Shown here: positions 11,043 through 21,495 of the stretch, piece by piece
Position numbering within the stretch: the stretch's first letter is position 1
Layout: each line of letters opens with the position of its first letter
Source: Balaenoptera acutorostrata
Taxonomy: Eukaryota; Chordata; Mammalia; Artiodactyla; Balaenopteridae
Direction of reading: 5' to 3'
DNA length: 64,000 nt
Assembly (NCBI RefSeq): GCF_949987535.1
Contig: NC_080073.1
Location: forward strand, 29,632,116 to 29,696,115
The notes under the pieces: model-generated
What the model was told of the DNA's origin: nothing
What the model saw: only the letters and a program-made list of their open reading frames with translations
Databases searched by the model: none
Position numbers and translations under genes: made by a program

Positions 11043-12004
11043 AAAGATCTTTTTTTCTCTGTATCAGCCAACTGAGAAACCAACCAGTTTTTAGACTGTG
11101 TCCTCTTCAAGAGATGCTATCCGTCAGATCTAATTAGGTATAGCTACTATCTTTTGTAAAACTAAGGTTTATAATACTAAGTATCACGACCAAAAAAGTT
11201 GAGTTAAGTGGCAGCCACAGTGGAATCCAGCCAGTCTGACTCTTGACTTTGAATTTTCATCACGGTTGATTTCTGCCACCCATGGTCCTTGGAAAACTTC
11301 CTCCCTGTTTTGCAACTAACTGCAGGTTATTCTTAGATTTAGACAGGAAAACAAAAACAGTGAGTGACAAGACCAGATGCACTTTACCTCGGTTATGAAT
11401 ACAGTCTGATCGGGTGTCTGTGGGATTTTCTTTCTTCTTTTTAAACCCTTCTTTAAGTAGAATGCAAGATGATAAAGATCAAGAGATGGCAGGGTTGGGG
11501 AAACAATAGCCCCTTAATAAGACTCTTAGTAATCAGGCAGGCATTTGTGTCTCGAGTTACGGATATGAAAGTGACAGACTGACCATTTTGAAGGCTGCCG
11601 TCATTACAGATTGGCGTGTTTCTAATTACACATGAAATGAAAGGCTTCAGAGAAGAAATGACCCAGAATACTCAACTGTTTAAGTATCTGATTAAGGTGA
11701 GGAAGACTTGTGAAAACCAAACTGCAAGACTGCACTTCTCCCAATGTTTTTCAAAACTCATTCAGAATATACTCTTTTTTCTCTACCTTTTGTTATTTTT
11801 TTCTGTCCAACTACTGCTGTACCTGAATTTGGAATGTTCACATCTGAACTATCAAGTCACAGCAGGAGACAGATGGCACAATCAGAGGACTTAGTGGGAG
11901 GGATTTTAGTAAATGGACTCTTTCTGAGGTGTGAGCAGGGCTAAGGGAGCTACAGGGAGTGGAGAAGCACCAGACACTAGCCCTGGTGGGAAACGGGTAC
12001 CTTC
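11043..12004. other. Unassigned non-coding sequence
   Basis: No recognisable gene or repeat. The plus-strand open frames at 11616-11894 and 11744-11944 overlap in two frames, have no family features and look like chance. Confidence 0.55.
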
Positions 12005-12230
12005 TCTAAACCTGGAGGGGCAAATGTGTTGCCAGAGACACCTAAGTGCTGACCCTAACCAAGGGGGCCAAGCAGGGGTTACTGAAGCATGATGAGAAGG
12101 AGAGCAAGTAATTTCCCCATCTTCTTGCCACTCTCTTGCTGATGATTCTCATTGGCCAAACTGAACCAGAAATCAGGAGATAAATGAGTCTGGTAGATAC
12201 ATAGAAAATAACTTTCCAGGGCACAGGTCA
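12005..12230 (+). repeat. Old interspersed repeat, family not named
   Basis: Contains the phrase 'ctcattggccaaactgaacc' and 'gggcacaggtcaggaagggcagagc', typical of a mammal-wide repeat also represented (different part) at about 58200-58510. I can recognise it as dispersed repeat DNA but cannot assign the family safely. Confidence 0.4.
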
Positions 12231-12644
12231 GGAAGGGCAGAGCATGGCTCTGGGGGCATAAGGCACCACGCCGGCCTTTCATTAACATAAAACCAATATG
12301 GAGATCACACATATATCAGCAGATGAACTTGCATTTCACCTCCAAGTTCAGAACCAAGGAATTCACCACACATATATTGAACAGACACTATAGGCAAGGT
12401 GAAAATAACCATTGTAAATGCATAGAAAATGTCTTTCCTCATAGCTGGAGCCTTCAAATCCTGTGCTCTCAGGGTTTGCAGAACTGGTGCCTCCAGGGGC
12501 AGGTGTACCCTGTAAATGAGTGAACTGGGCTAGGTGGTAGGTAATGGTGAGGGCTGGGTCTGTTACGAACTCTTCAGCCCTTGCTGTCTGTAAAGGCAAC
12601 AGTCACTCTGCAACACCTAGGAATTCAAGCCTGACATTTTCAGT
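12231..12644. other. Unassigned non-coding sequence
   Basis: Nothing recognised. Open frames at 12323-12523 (plus) and 12363-12599 (minus) overlap each other and lack family features. Confidence 0.5.
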
Positions 12645-12682
12645 TTGTCTCTCTCTCTCTCTTTTTTTTTTTTTTTTTTTTT
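12645..12682. repeat. (CT)n followed by poly-T
   Basis: Short CT run, then about 22 Ts. No L1 or SINE body adjoins it that I can identify. Confidence 0.9.
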
Positions 12683-13726
12683 ACCAAAGGAGCAATATAC
12701 CTGGATTTTTCTTCAATCATCTCATTTTTAAATGTTGACAGCTAATTAAATTTTGTTTTTTACAGACCTCAAGTTTAGATTAACAAACTTCTCTTGTTGA
12801 GTCCTGATGGCCCCTAAGTTCTTTGGTCTTTTGAGCGCCCCTTTGTCCTGTTCCAAAGGCAATGGCCTAATCCTACTTGATGTGGGAAGGCCAGCTCCCT
12901 ACCCCCAGTGTCTCCAAACATGTGTGCAGTCCCTCCTGTTGAGTCCTAGCCTCTCTTGCTCTGGATTCCTGCTTCTGTGTGCAGGCTGGCATCCCCACTC
13001 AGCCTCTTACCTTTGGTGACAGGCAGATCTCTTTACCTCTTCCTCTAATCCCCTGGGCTACCAACCCAAGGTGATTGTTTCTAAGAGACTTTTTCTGGAT
13101 GCGTGGCGATAACAGAGCATAATCCTATGACAAAGCAGGACTCCACTTCCGATGCAAAGTCTGATGCCGCAGGCTTGGCCACCCTCTTCCCTGGAGCTTC
13201 TCCTCAAGTTCTTTCCTTCTTAGGGCTCAGACTGCTGTCAGAGTCCTCCGTCCTCTGCTTCCTATTCCAGCGCCTCTTCCATCTCCTCTCTGCTCCAGGT
13301 CCCGAGATGTGCTGTCCCCTCCCGTCCCCTACTTCATTACAGCACCTAGAGACAACTCCCGAATTCCTGTGCTGTCTGTTCTCATTACTGCCATACTCTT
13401 TGTTGCAACATCTCTTGCTTTAGGCTGGGCTCTTAGATCACCAAAAAACCCAATGAAATGAGCAATCCTACCTAGAAGAACATTTTTCTGCCCTGAATGC
13501 TGCCATCCTTCTAGAGCAACCAGCTCAGTCATTGCTGACTTAACATAATGCAACTCTCTTGTCCTCTTTCTGTAACCGAAATGCCTGCTTCAGACTCCTT
13601 CCTGAAGTCAGGAAGCAAGAGGGTATTCTGAATTGAGAAATAGGGTTTACCTCAAAAGAAATCTACAACTCTGTAAAGTTTGGTAACAGGGGGCGGTAAG
13701 GACAGCTTGCCAAGCTGAGACACACA
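12683..13726. other. Unassigned, locally C/T-rich
   Basis: Contains a C/T-rich stretch at about 12830-13430 with a 106-codon open frame (13103-13423, plus) rich in Leu, Ser and Pro. The composition follows the base bias; no signal, domain or splice pattern supports a gene. Confidence 0.5.
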
Positions 13727-13870
13727 AAAGCTTTCCTTTTAGAATGTATAGAAATGTAAAAAAATATTTATATATCATGGCTGATGAGATAGGGATACAG
13801 AAAAGCTTTTCTTTTGGAAGGCATGAAAATCTAAAAAAATAATGTGTATCATAGCTGATGAGATAGGGAG
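13727..13870. repeat. Tandem duplication, 74-bp period
   Basis: Unit 1 (13727-13796) and unit 2 (13801-13870) both run from 'aaaagcttt(c/t)cttt' through 'aaaaaaata' to 'gctgatgagatagggA', with scattered differences. Two imperfect direct repeats, start-to-start distance 74 bp. Confidence 0.85.
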
Positions 13871-16398
13871 TGGTTTCAAGGCTAAAAGGTGATTATAATC
13901 ACCCACACAGCTGTTGTAAATGGTGTCCTACTTTGTATTTTTGTTTATTATAGGCTAGAGGGAAGTAAATTACCACCTCATTGCCAGCCAATAATCATTT
14001 TCCAGGAAAAGGTAATTTATCCTCTGAAAGGGAATATTCCCCCACTCACCTTTTTGATTGCTCCACTGTGTGTGTGACTGTCGGACTGCCTGCTGCCTGT
14101 GAAATAGGTGTTTCTAGTCTCCAGACCCAGTTGAAGCTGGGCCAAAGCGCCAGTGAGGCAGACGTGGGATCAGATTGCAGTTAGCCTCTGGCCTTCAGGT
14201 GGCGGTCACTGTGGGAGACGGCGAATGTCGCAGGCATTTAATGTTATCTATCTCCTTGAACTTGACTCTGAGGGAAACTAGTCTTTCTTCACAAAATGTT
14301 GAAGGATATGACTTCCTCAATCATAAGGGTTAAGAACTGGAGAAAATGGCATATTCATTTTAGACCAGGGAGAAAGAAATCTCATTGAAACACACACACA
14401 CACACACACACACACAGAGAACTTTCCTCAAAATCCCTTACAGTTAATAAACTAGGTACTATACAGCAAGATGAAGCATTTCTTAGGATATAAACAAAAT
14501 ACCTGAAGATGTACTTTAACTTTTAGGTGATTTATTTAGTTCCTGGTTAGCAAATTGTTCCTGCAAGGAGTAGAAAGCTGACAGAAAGTACATTATATTC
14601 TAAAAGGGATTGATTATCTGACCCCAAATAGATATATTAGCATTAGCTTTCAAAATACTCTATGTTAAGCATAGTAGTTACTTCTCAGAATATGATAAAA
14701 TTTCATTCTTATACATGGCCTTTCCCTCTTCAAAACCATCTTATTTTTAAAATTATGTATGTATGTACATACATATATAAATGCTTTTATTATTTGTATT
14801 ATATTTTTTAAAGCCTTTTCTTGTCACACATCCAGATTTTGTTGTTGTTTGTTTTTTTTCCCCCTGAACCTTTGTTTCTACCTATGTAGTATGTAAATAA
14901 TGTTTCTATTTGGTTCCAAATAGATCGATTCCAGGTACCTTATTCCTCCCATGTAATTTGATTTTTTGGGTCATACAGTAACCTTAGTATTTTTCTAACA
15001 TGGTAACTGTGTAATTTACTAAGTATCTCTCTAGATTTCAGACAAAAATTACAAGTACAAAACTGATGGATATGTTGTAGAATGCTCATATTGCTCTAAT
15101 AGAACAGGTTTATTACTCATTTGAGATGGGGCAGTGCTAACACTTTATGTGTTGATGCTGTTTCCCATATGGTTAAATGGACCAAAAATCTGTATTTCTT
15201 TGTAAAACTTTCAATTAACGTTAATTAACTGCCAAACTTGATGTGCAGGATTTGACTTGCCATTTGTAGATTACACCCTTGGTTTTCTCTTGCTCATTTG
15301 GTTAGTTTCTTTGCTGCCTGGAATTTTGCTTAGAAGGTGGACAGTTATATTTTCATTGCTGTGTGTTTTCTCTCCACTCCCTCCTTAGCAGTATACTTCA
15401 CAGATTTAGGGGGAGAGGTTGCAGAAACTTTTACTTAAAGTAGAATTGGTTATCAGTTTCACATTTCAACTAGTCACACCTTTCTGTCTCTCACTGCTGC
15501 GAGAGATGGGGAGCTCACTCACTGCCAAATCTGTACAGTGAGGACTTTGACATTATTAGATGTGGTTCTATAAAAATGTGCCTCTCAGATCTTTTGTCCC
15601 AAGAGCATATGGACTGAAGACCCCAGTTGCTGCAGTTTTGGATTCACCATTGTCTCCTGCTGAGGCCGCACTTCCTGTAGCCAAGAAAAGAATGCAGGTG
15701 AGCTAGCAGGACAGACCCATACCTTTGATAAGTGAGGTGCCTTCCCTAGAAGACTAGTGCAAGGGCTTCTTCTGGGCCTGACGAAACCTTTTTCAGAATT
15801 ACCCTGGAGCTCAAGACTCCTCCTACCCAAAGCTCCTAGCGTTTGCCCCTCCTTCACAGGAGTCAGACCTGCTTCATGGTCTGAAAGATGGCTCTCCCTG
15901 CCGGCTCCTCCTCCTTCCCTTTGTCCCCAGTACATCTCTTGCATGTCAAATTCTGATTCAGTGTCTGCTGATCAGAGAACCTGAACTTAAGCAGATAGCA
16001 ACCTAAGCTCTGCCTCTAAATTGTTTTTAAAAGTGCCTTTCTTTCCTGCAAATGAAGTTAATCTTTGAATACTCTGAGTGGAGAGGGTCCCATCTTCACA
16101 GAAAAGAATTTGTTTATCCATGTGATACATTTCCTATGTTCTTACATTGTAGTGGGGGCTATAACCCATACAGAAGAAGCTTCCTTGTTGCCCAAGTACA
16201 TTTTTATACATGATTTTGTGGGGGGATGAAGACAGAGAGGGAGAAACAATGTTTCCCACCTTCCCCCCAAATTAAGCCCAAACATGAGAGAGAGAATGTT
16301 TTCATCTTTCATAGTGATTTTTTTAAATGTTCTGGAGAAAAAGTGGAAGACCCCTTTATTAGTATACAGTCTAGAAATTAATCTCTTTTTCATTTTAA
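13871..16398. other. Unassigned non-coding sequence
   Basis: No gene recognised. The longest open frames (15585-15944 minus, 15757-15984 plus) are antiparallel to each other and featureless. A (CA)n tract lies inside at 14388-14416. Confidence 0.5.
14388..14416. repeat. (CA)n microsatellite
   Basis: About 14 CA units. Confidence 0.95.
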
Positions 16399-16690
16399 AC
16401 ATAATTTAATGAAGTAAAACTCATATAAAGGTAACCATTTTGAAGTGAACAGTTCAGTTGTGTTTAGTACCTTCAAGGTGTTGAGCCATCACCACCTCCA
16501 TCTAGTTTCAGCACATTTCCATCATTCCAAAGTGAAACCCCTTACCCATTAAGCACTTTCTCCCCATTCTCCCTTCCCCCCAGTCCTTGCTAACTACTAA
16601 TCTGTGTCTGTATCTATGAATTCATCTATTCTGGATATTTCATATAAATGGAAACATACAATATGTAACCTTTGTGTCTGCCTTCTCAGC
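16399..16690 (-). repeat. Ancient L1 3' UTR fragment
   Basis: Reads as the reverse of an old mammalian L1 3' region: 'gtgaacagttcagttgtgtttagtacc', 'gagccatcaccacctcc', 'aaaccccttacccattaagc', 'gaattcatctattctggatatttcatataaatgg' and 'ctttgtgtctgcc'. Word order matches the L1M-type 3' UTR. It predates and directly precedes the young L1 beginning near 16832. Confidence 0.6.
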
Positions 16691-17217
16691 ACCTATAATT
16701 TAATCTTGTGTTTATTTTCTAATCAAAAATGTCCTTAGCAGTTATGATCATTTCACTCTGCACAAGATTTGTTTTTCTCCAGCACCGTCTTCGTTCAAAA
16801 CATAAGAAGAATCTTCATTGTATTTTTTTTTCTTTTCTTTTCTTTTTTTTTTCTTTAACATCTTTATTGGAGTATAATTGCTTTACAATGGTGTGTTAGT
16901 TTCTGCTTTATAACAAACTGAATCAGTTATACATATACATATGTCCCCATATCCCCTCCCTCTTGCGTCTCCCTCCCACCCTCCCTATCCCACCCCTCTA
17001 GGTGGTCACAAAGCACCGAGCTGATGTCCCTGTGCTATGCGGCTGCTTCCCACTAGCTATCTATTTTACGTTTGGTAGTGTATATATGTCCATGCCACTC
17101 TCTCACTTTGTCCCAGCTTACCCTTCCCCCTCCCCATATCCTCAGGTCCATTCTCTAGTAGGTCTGTGTCTTTATTCCCATCTTGCCCCTAGGTTCTTCA
17201 TGACCTTTTTTTTTTTT

Positions 17218-20200
17218 TCGAGTCTATATATATGTGTTAGCATACAGTATTTGTTTTTCTCTTTCTGACTTACTCTATGGTATGACACACTCTAGGTCCA
17301 TCCACGTCATTACAAATAACTCAATTTTGTTTCTTTTTATGGCTGAGTAATATTCCATTCTATATATGTGCCACATTTTCTTTATCCATTCATCTGTCGA
17401 TGGACACTTAGGTTGCTTCCATGTCCTGGCTGTTGTAAATAGAGCTGCAATGAACCTTGTGGTACATGATTCTTTTTGAATTATGGTTTTCTCAGGGTAT
17501 ATGCTCAGTAGTGGGATTGCTGGGTCGTATGGTAGTTCTATTTTTAGTTTTTTAAGGAACCTCCATACTGTTCTCCATAGTGGATATATCAATTTACATT
17601 CCCACCAACAGTGCAAGAGGGTTCCCTTTTCTCCACACCCTTTCCAACATTTATTGTTTGTAGATTTTTTGATGATGGCCATTCTGACTGGTGTGAGATG
17701 ATATCTCATTGTAGTTTTGATTTGCATTTCTCTAATGCTTAATGATGTTGAGCATTCTTTCATGTGTTTGTTGGCAATCTGTATATCTTCTTTGGAGAAA
17801 TGTCTATTTAGGTCTTCTGCCCATTTTTGGATTGGGTTGTTTGTTTTTTTGATATTCAGCTGCATGAGCTGCTTGTAAATTTTGGAGATTAATCCTTGGT
17901 CAGTTGCTTCATTTGCAAATATTTTTTCCCATTCTGAGGGTTGTCTTTTTGTCTTATTTATGGTTTCCTTTGCTGTGCAAAAGCTTTTAAATTTCATTAG
18001 GTCCCATTTGTTTATTTTTGTTTTTATTTCCATTTCTCCAGGAGGTGGGTCAAAAAGGATCTTGCTGTGATTTATCTCATATAGAGTGTTCTGCCTATGT
18101 TTCTTCTAAGAGTTTGATAGTGTCTGGCCTTACCTTTAGGTCTTTAATCCATTTTGAGTTTATTTTTGTGTATGGTGTTAGGGAGTGTTCTAATTTCATT
18201 CTTTCACATGTAGCTGTCCAGTATTCCCAGCACCACTTATTGAAGAGGCTGTCTTTTCTCCACTGTATATTGTTGCCTCTTTTATCAAAGATAAGGTGAC
18301 CATATGTGCATGGGTTTATCTCTGGGCTTTCTATCCTGTTCCATTGATCTATATTTTGTATCCTGCTACTTTACCAAATTCATTGCTTAGCTCTAGTAGT
18401 TTTCTGGTAGCATCTTTAGGATTCTCTATGTATAGTATCATGTCAGCTGCAAACAGTGACAGCTTTATTTCTTTTCCGATGTGGATTCATTTTATTTCCT
18501 TTTCTTCTCTGATTGTTGTGGCTAAAACTTCCAAAACTATGTTGAATAATAGTGGTGAGAGTGGGCAACCTTGTCTTGTTCCTGATCTTAGTGGAAATGG
18601 TTTCAGTTTTTCACCATTGAAGATGATGTTGGCTGTGGGTTTGTCATATATGGCCTTTATTATGTTGAGGAAACTTCCCTCTATGCCTACTTTCTGGAGG
18701 GTTTATATCATAAATGGGTGTTGAATTTTGTCGAAAGCTTTCTCTGCATCTGTTGAGATGATCATATGGTTTTTCTCCTTCAATCTGTTAATATGATGTA
18801 TCACATTGATTGATTTGCTTATATTGAAGAATCCTTGCATTCCTGGGATAAACCCCACTTGATCATAGTGTATGATCATTTTAATGTGCTGTTGGATTCT
18901 GTTTGCTAGTATTTTGTTGAGGATTTTTGCATCTATGTTCATCAGTGATAGTGGCCTGTAGTTTTCTTTCTTTGTGACATTTTGTCTGGTTTTGGTATCA
19001 GGGTGATGGTGGCCTCATAGAATGAGTTTGGGAGTGTTCCTCCCTCTGCTATATTTTGGAAGAGTTTGAGAAGGATAGGTGTTAGCTCTTCTCTAACTGT
19101 TTGATAGAATTCGCCTGTAAAGCCCTCTGGTCCTGGGCTTTTGTTTGTTGGAACATTTTTAATCAGAGTTTCAATTTCACTGCTTGTAATTGGTCTGTTC
19201 ATATTTTCTATTTCTTCCTGGTTCACTCTTGGAAGGTTGTGCTTTCTAAGAATTTGTCCATTTCTTCCAGGTTGTCCATTTTATTGGCATAGAGTTGCTT
19301 GTAGTAATCTCTCATGATCCTTTGCATTACTGCAGTGTCAGTTGTTACTTCTCCTTTTTCATTTTTAATTCTATTGATTTGATTCCTCTCCCTTTTTCTC
19401 TTGATGAGTCTGGCTAATGGTTTGTCAGTTTTGTTTATCTTCTCAAAGGACCAGCTTGTAATTTTATTGATCTTTGCTATTGTTTCCTTCATTCCTTTTT
19501 CATTTATTTCTGATCTGATCTTTATGATTTCTTTCCTTCTGCTAACTTTGGGGGTTTTTTGTTCTTCTTTCTCTAATTGCTTTAGGTGTAAGGTTAGGTT
19601 GTTTATTTGAGGTGTTTCCTGTTTCTTAAGGTAGGATTGTATTGCTATAAACTTCCCTCTTAGAACTGCTTTTGCTGCATCCCATAGATTTTGGGTTGTC
19701 GTGTTTTCATTGTCATTTCTTTCTAGGTATTTATTGATTTCTGTTTTGATTTCTTCAGTGATCTCTTGGTCATTTAGTAGTGTACTGTTTAGCCTCCATG
19801 TCTTTGTATTTTTTTTACAGATTTTTTCCTGCAATTGATATCTAGTCTCATAGCATTGTGGTTGGAAAAGATACTTGATACAATTTGAATTTTCTAAATT
19901 TACCAAGGCTTGATTTGTGACCCAAGATATGATCTATCCTGGAGGATTTTCCATGAGCACTTGAGAAGAATGTGTATTCTGTTGTTTTTGGATGGAATGT
20001 CCTATAAATATGAATTAAGTTGATCTTGTTTAATGTATCATTTAAAGCTTGTGTTTCCTTATTTATTTTCATTTTGGATGATCTGTCCATTGGTGAAAGT
20101 GGGGTGTTAAAGTCCCCTACTATGATTGTGTTACTGTCGATTTCCCCTTTTATGGCTGTTAGTATTTGCCTTATACATCGAGATGCTCCTATATTGGGTG

Positions 20201-20543
20201 CATAAATATTTACAATTGTTATATCTTCTTCTTGGATTGATCCCTTGATCATTATATAGTGTCCTTCTTTGTCTCTTGTAATAGTCTTTGTTTTAAAGTC
20301 TATTTTGGCTGATATGAGAATTGCTACTCCAGCTTTCTTTTGATTTCCATTTGCATGGAATATCTTTTTCCATCCCCTCACTTTCAGTCTTTATTTGTCT
20401 CTAGGTCTGAAGTGGGTCTCTTGTAGACAGCATATATATGGGTCTTGTTTTTGTATCCATTCATCCAGCCTGTGTCTTTTGGTGGGAGCATTTAATCCAT
20501 TTACATTTAAGGTAATTATCGATATGTATGTTCCTATTCCCAT
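17218..20543 (-). pseudogene. L1 copy 1 ORF2 (endonuclease/reverse transcriptase), broken
   Basis: Start codon at 20541-20543, then the apurinic-endonuclease-like domain with QETH (catalytic Glu) about 45 codons in. A TAA stop follows near 20394, only about 50 codons in. Later pieces contain GDFN and RIDHILGH endonuclease motifs, motif A of the reverse transcriptase ('STDAEKAFD', about 18735-18765) and the C-terminal region ('[11 protein letters not shown]', near 17320). A deletion of about 486 bp relative to copy 2 joins 18352 to 18357, removing sequence just C-terminal to the catalytic core. The catalytic FADD motif reads FAAD (18442-18453). Several frameshifts split the frame. ORF2p normally copies L1 RNA at nicked target DNA; this copy cannot. 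Confidence 0.93.
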
Positions 20544-20601
20544 TTTCTTAAATGTTTTGGGTTTGTTATTGTAGGTGTTTTCCTTCTCTTGTGTTTCTTG
20601 C

Positions 20602-21495
20602 CTAGAGAAGTTCCTTTAGCATTTGTTGTAAAGCTGGTTTGGTGGTGCTGAACGCTCTCAGCTTTTGCTTGTCTGTAAAGGTTTTAATTTCTCCATCAAA
20701 TCTGAATGAGATCCTTGCTGGGTAGAGTAATCTTGGTTGTAGTTTTTTGTCCTTCATCACTTTAAATATGTCCTGCCACTCCCTTCTGGCTTGCAGAGTT
20801 TCTGCTGAAAGATCAGCTGTTAACCTTATGGGGATTCCCTTGTGTGTTATTTGTTGTTTTTCCCTTGCTGCTTTTAATATGCTTTCTTTATATTTAATTT
20901 TTGATAGTTTGATTAATATGTGTCTTGGCGTGTTTCTCCTTGGATTTGTCCTGTATGGGGCTCTCTGTACTTCCTGGACGTGATTAACTATTTCCTTTCA
21001 CATATTAGGGAAGTTTTCAACTATAATCTCTGCAAATGTTTTCTCAGTCCCTTTCTTTTTCTCTTCTTCTTCTGGGACCCCTATAATTCGAATGTTGGTG
21101 CGTTTAATGTTGTCCCAGAGGTCTCTGAGTCTGTCCTCAATTCTTTTCATTCTTTTTTCTTTATTCTGCTCTGCAGTAGTTATTTCCACTATTTTATCTT
21201 CCAGGTCACTTATCCGTTCTTCTGCCTCAGTTATTCTGCTATCGACTCCTTCTACATAATTTTTAATTTCATTTATTTTGTTGTTCATCAGTGTTTGTTT
21301 GCTCTTTAGTTCTTCTAGGTCCTTGTTAAACGTTTCTTGTATTTTCTCCATTCTTTTTCCAAAATTTTGGATCATCTTTACTATCGTTATTCTGAATTCT
21401 TTTTCAGGTAGACTGCCTATTTCCTCTTCATTTGTTAGGTCTGGTGGGTTTTTGCCTTGGTCCTTCATCTGCTGTTTGTTTCTCTGTCTTCTCAT
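20602..21495 (-). pseudogene. L1 copy 1 ORF1, one premature stop
   Basis: ORF1p is the L1 RNA-binding chaperone. The frame starts at 21495 and extends 894 bp (298 codons including the end stop). It has a coiled-coil-like Lys/Glu-rich N-terminal half ('EKRMKRIEDRLRDLWDNIKRTNIRIIG' region) and then the RRM/C-terminal region ending in a 'KPALQQMLKELL' type tail. A TGA at 20998-21000, codon 166, where copy 2 has a glycine codon, cuts the product to 165 residues. I read the rest of the frame through to 20602 and saw no second stop. Lacking family alignment I cannot date the mutation. Confidence 0.93.

Noticed and set aside
13103..13423. 106-codon plus-strand frame
   Set aside because: Leu/Ser/Pro-rich in C/T-rich DNA with an overlapping minus frame; chance is the better reading.
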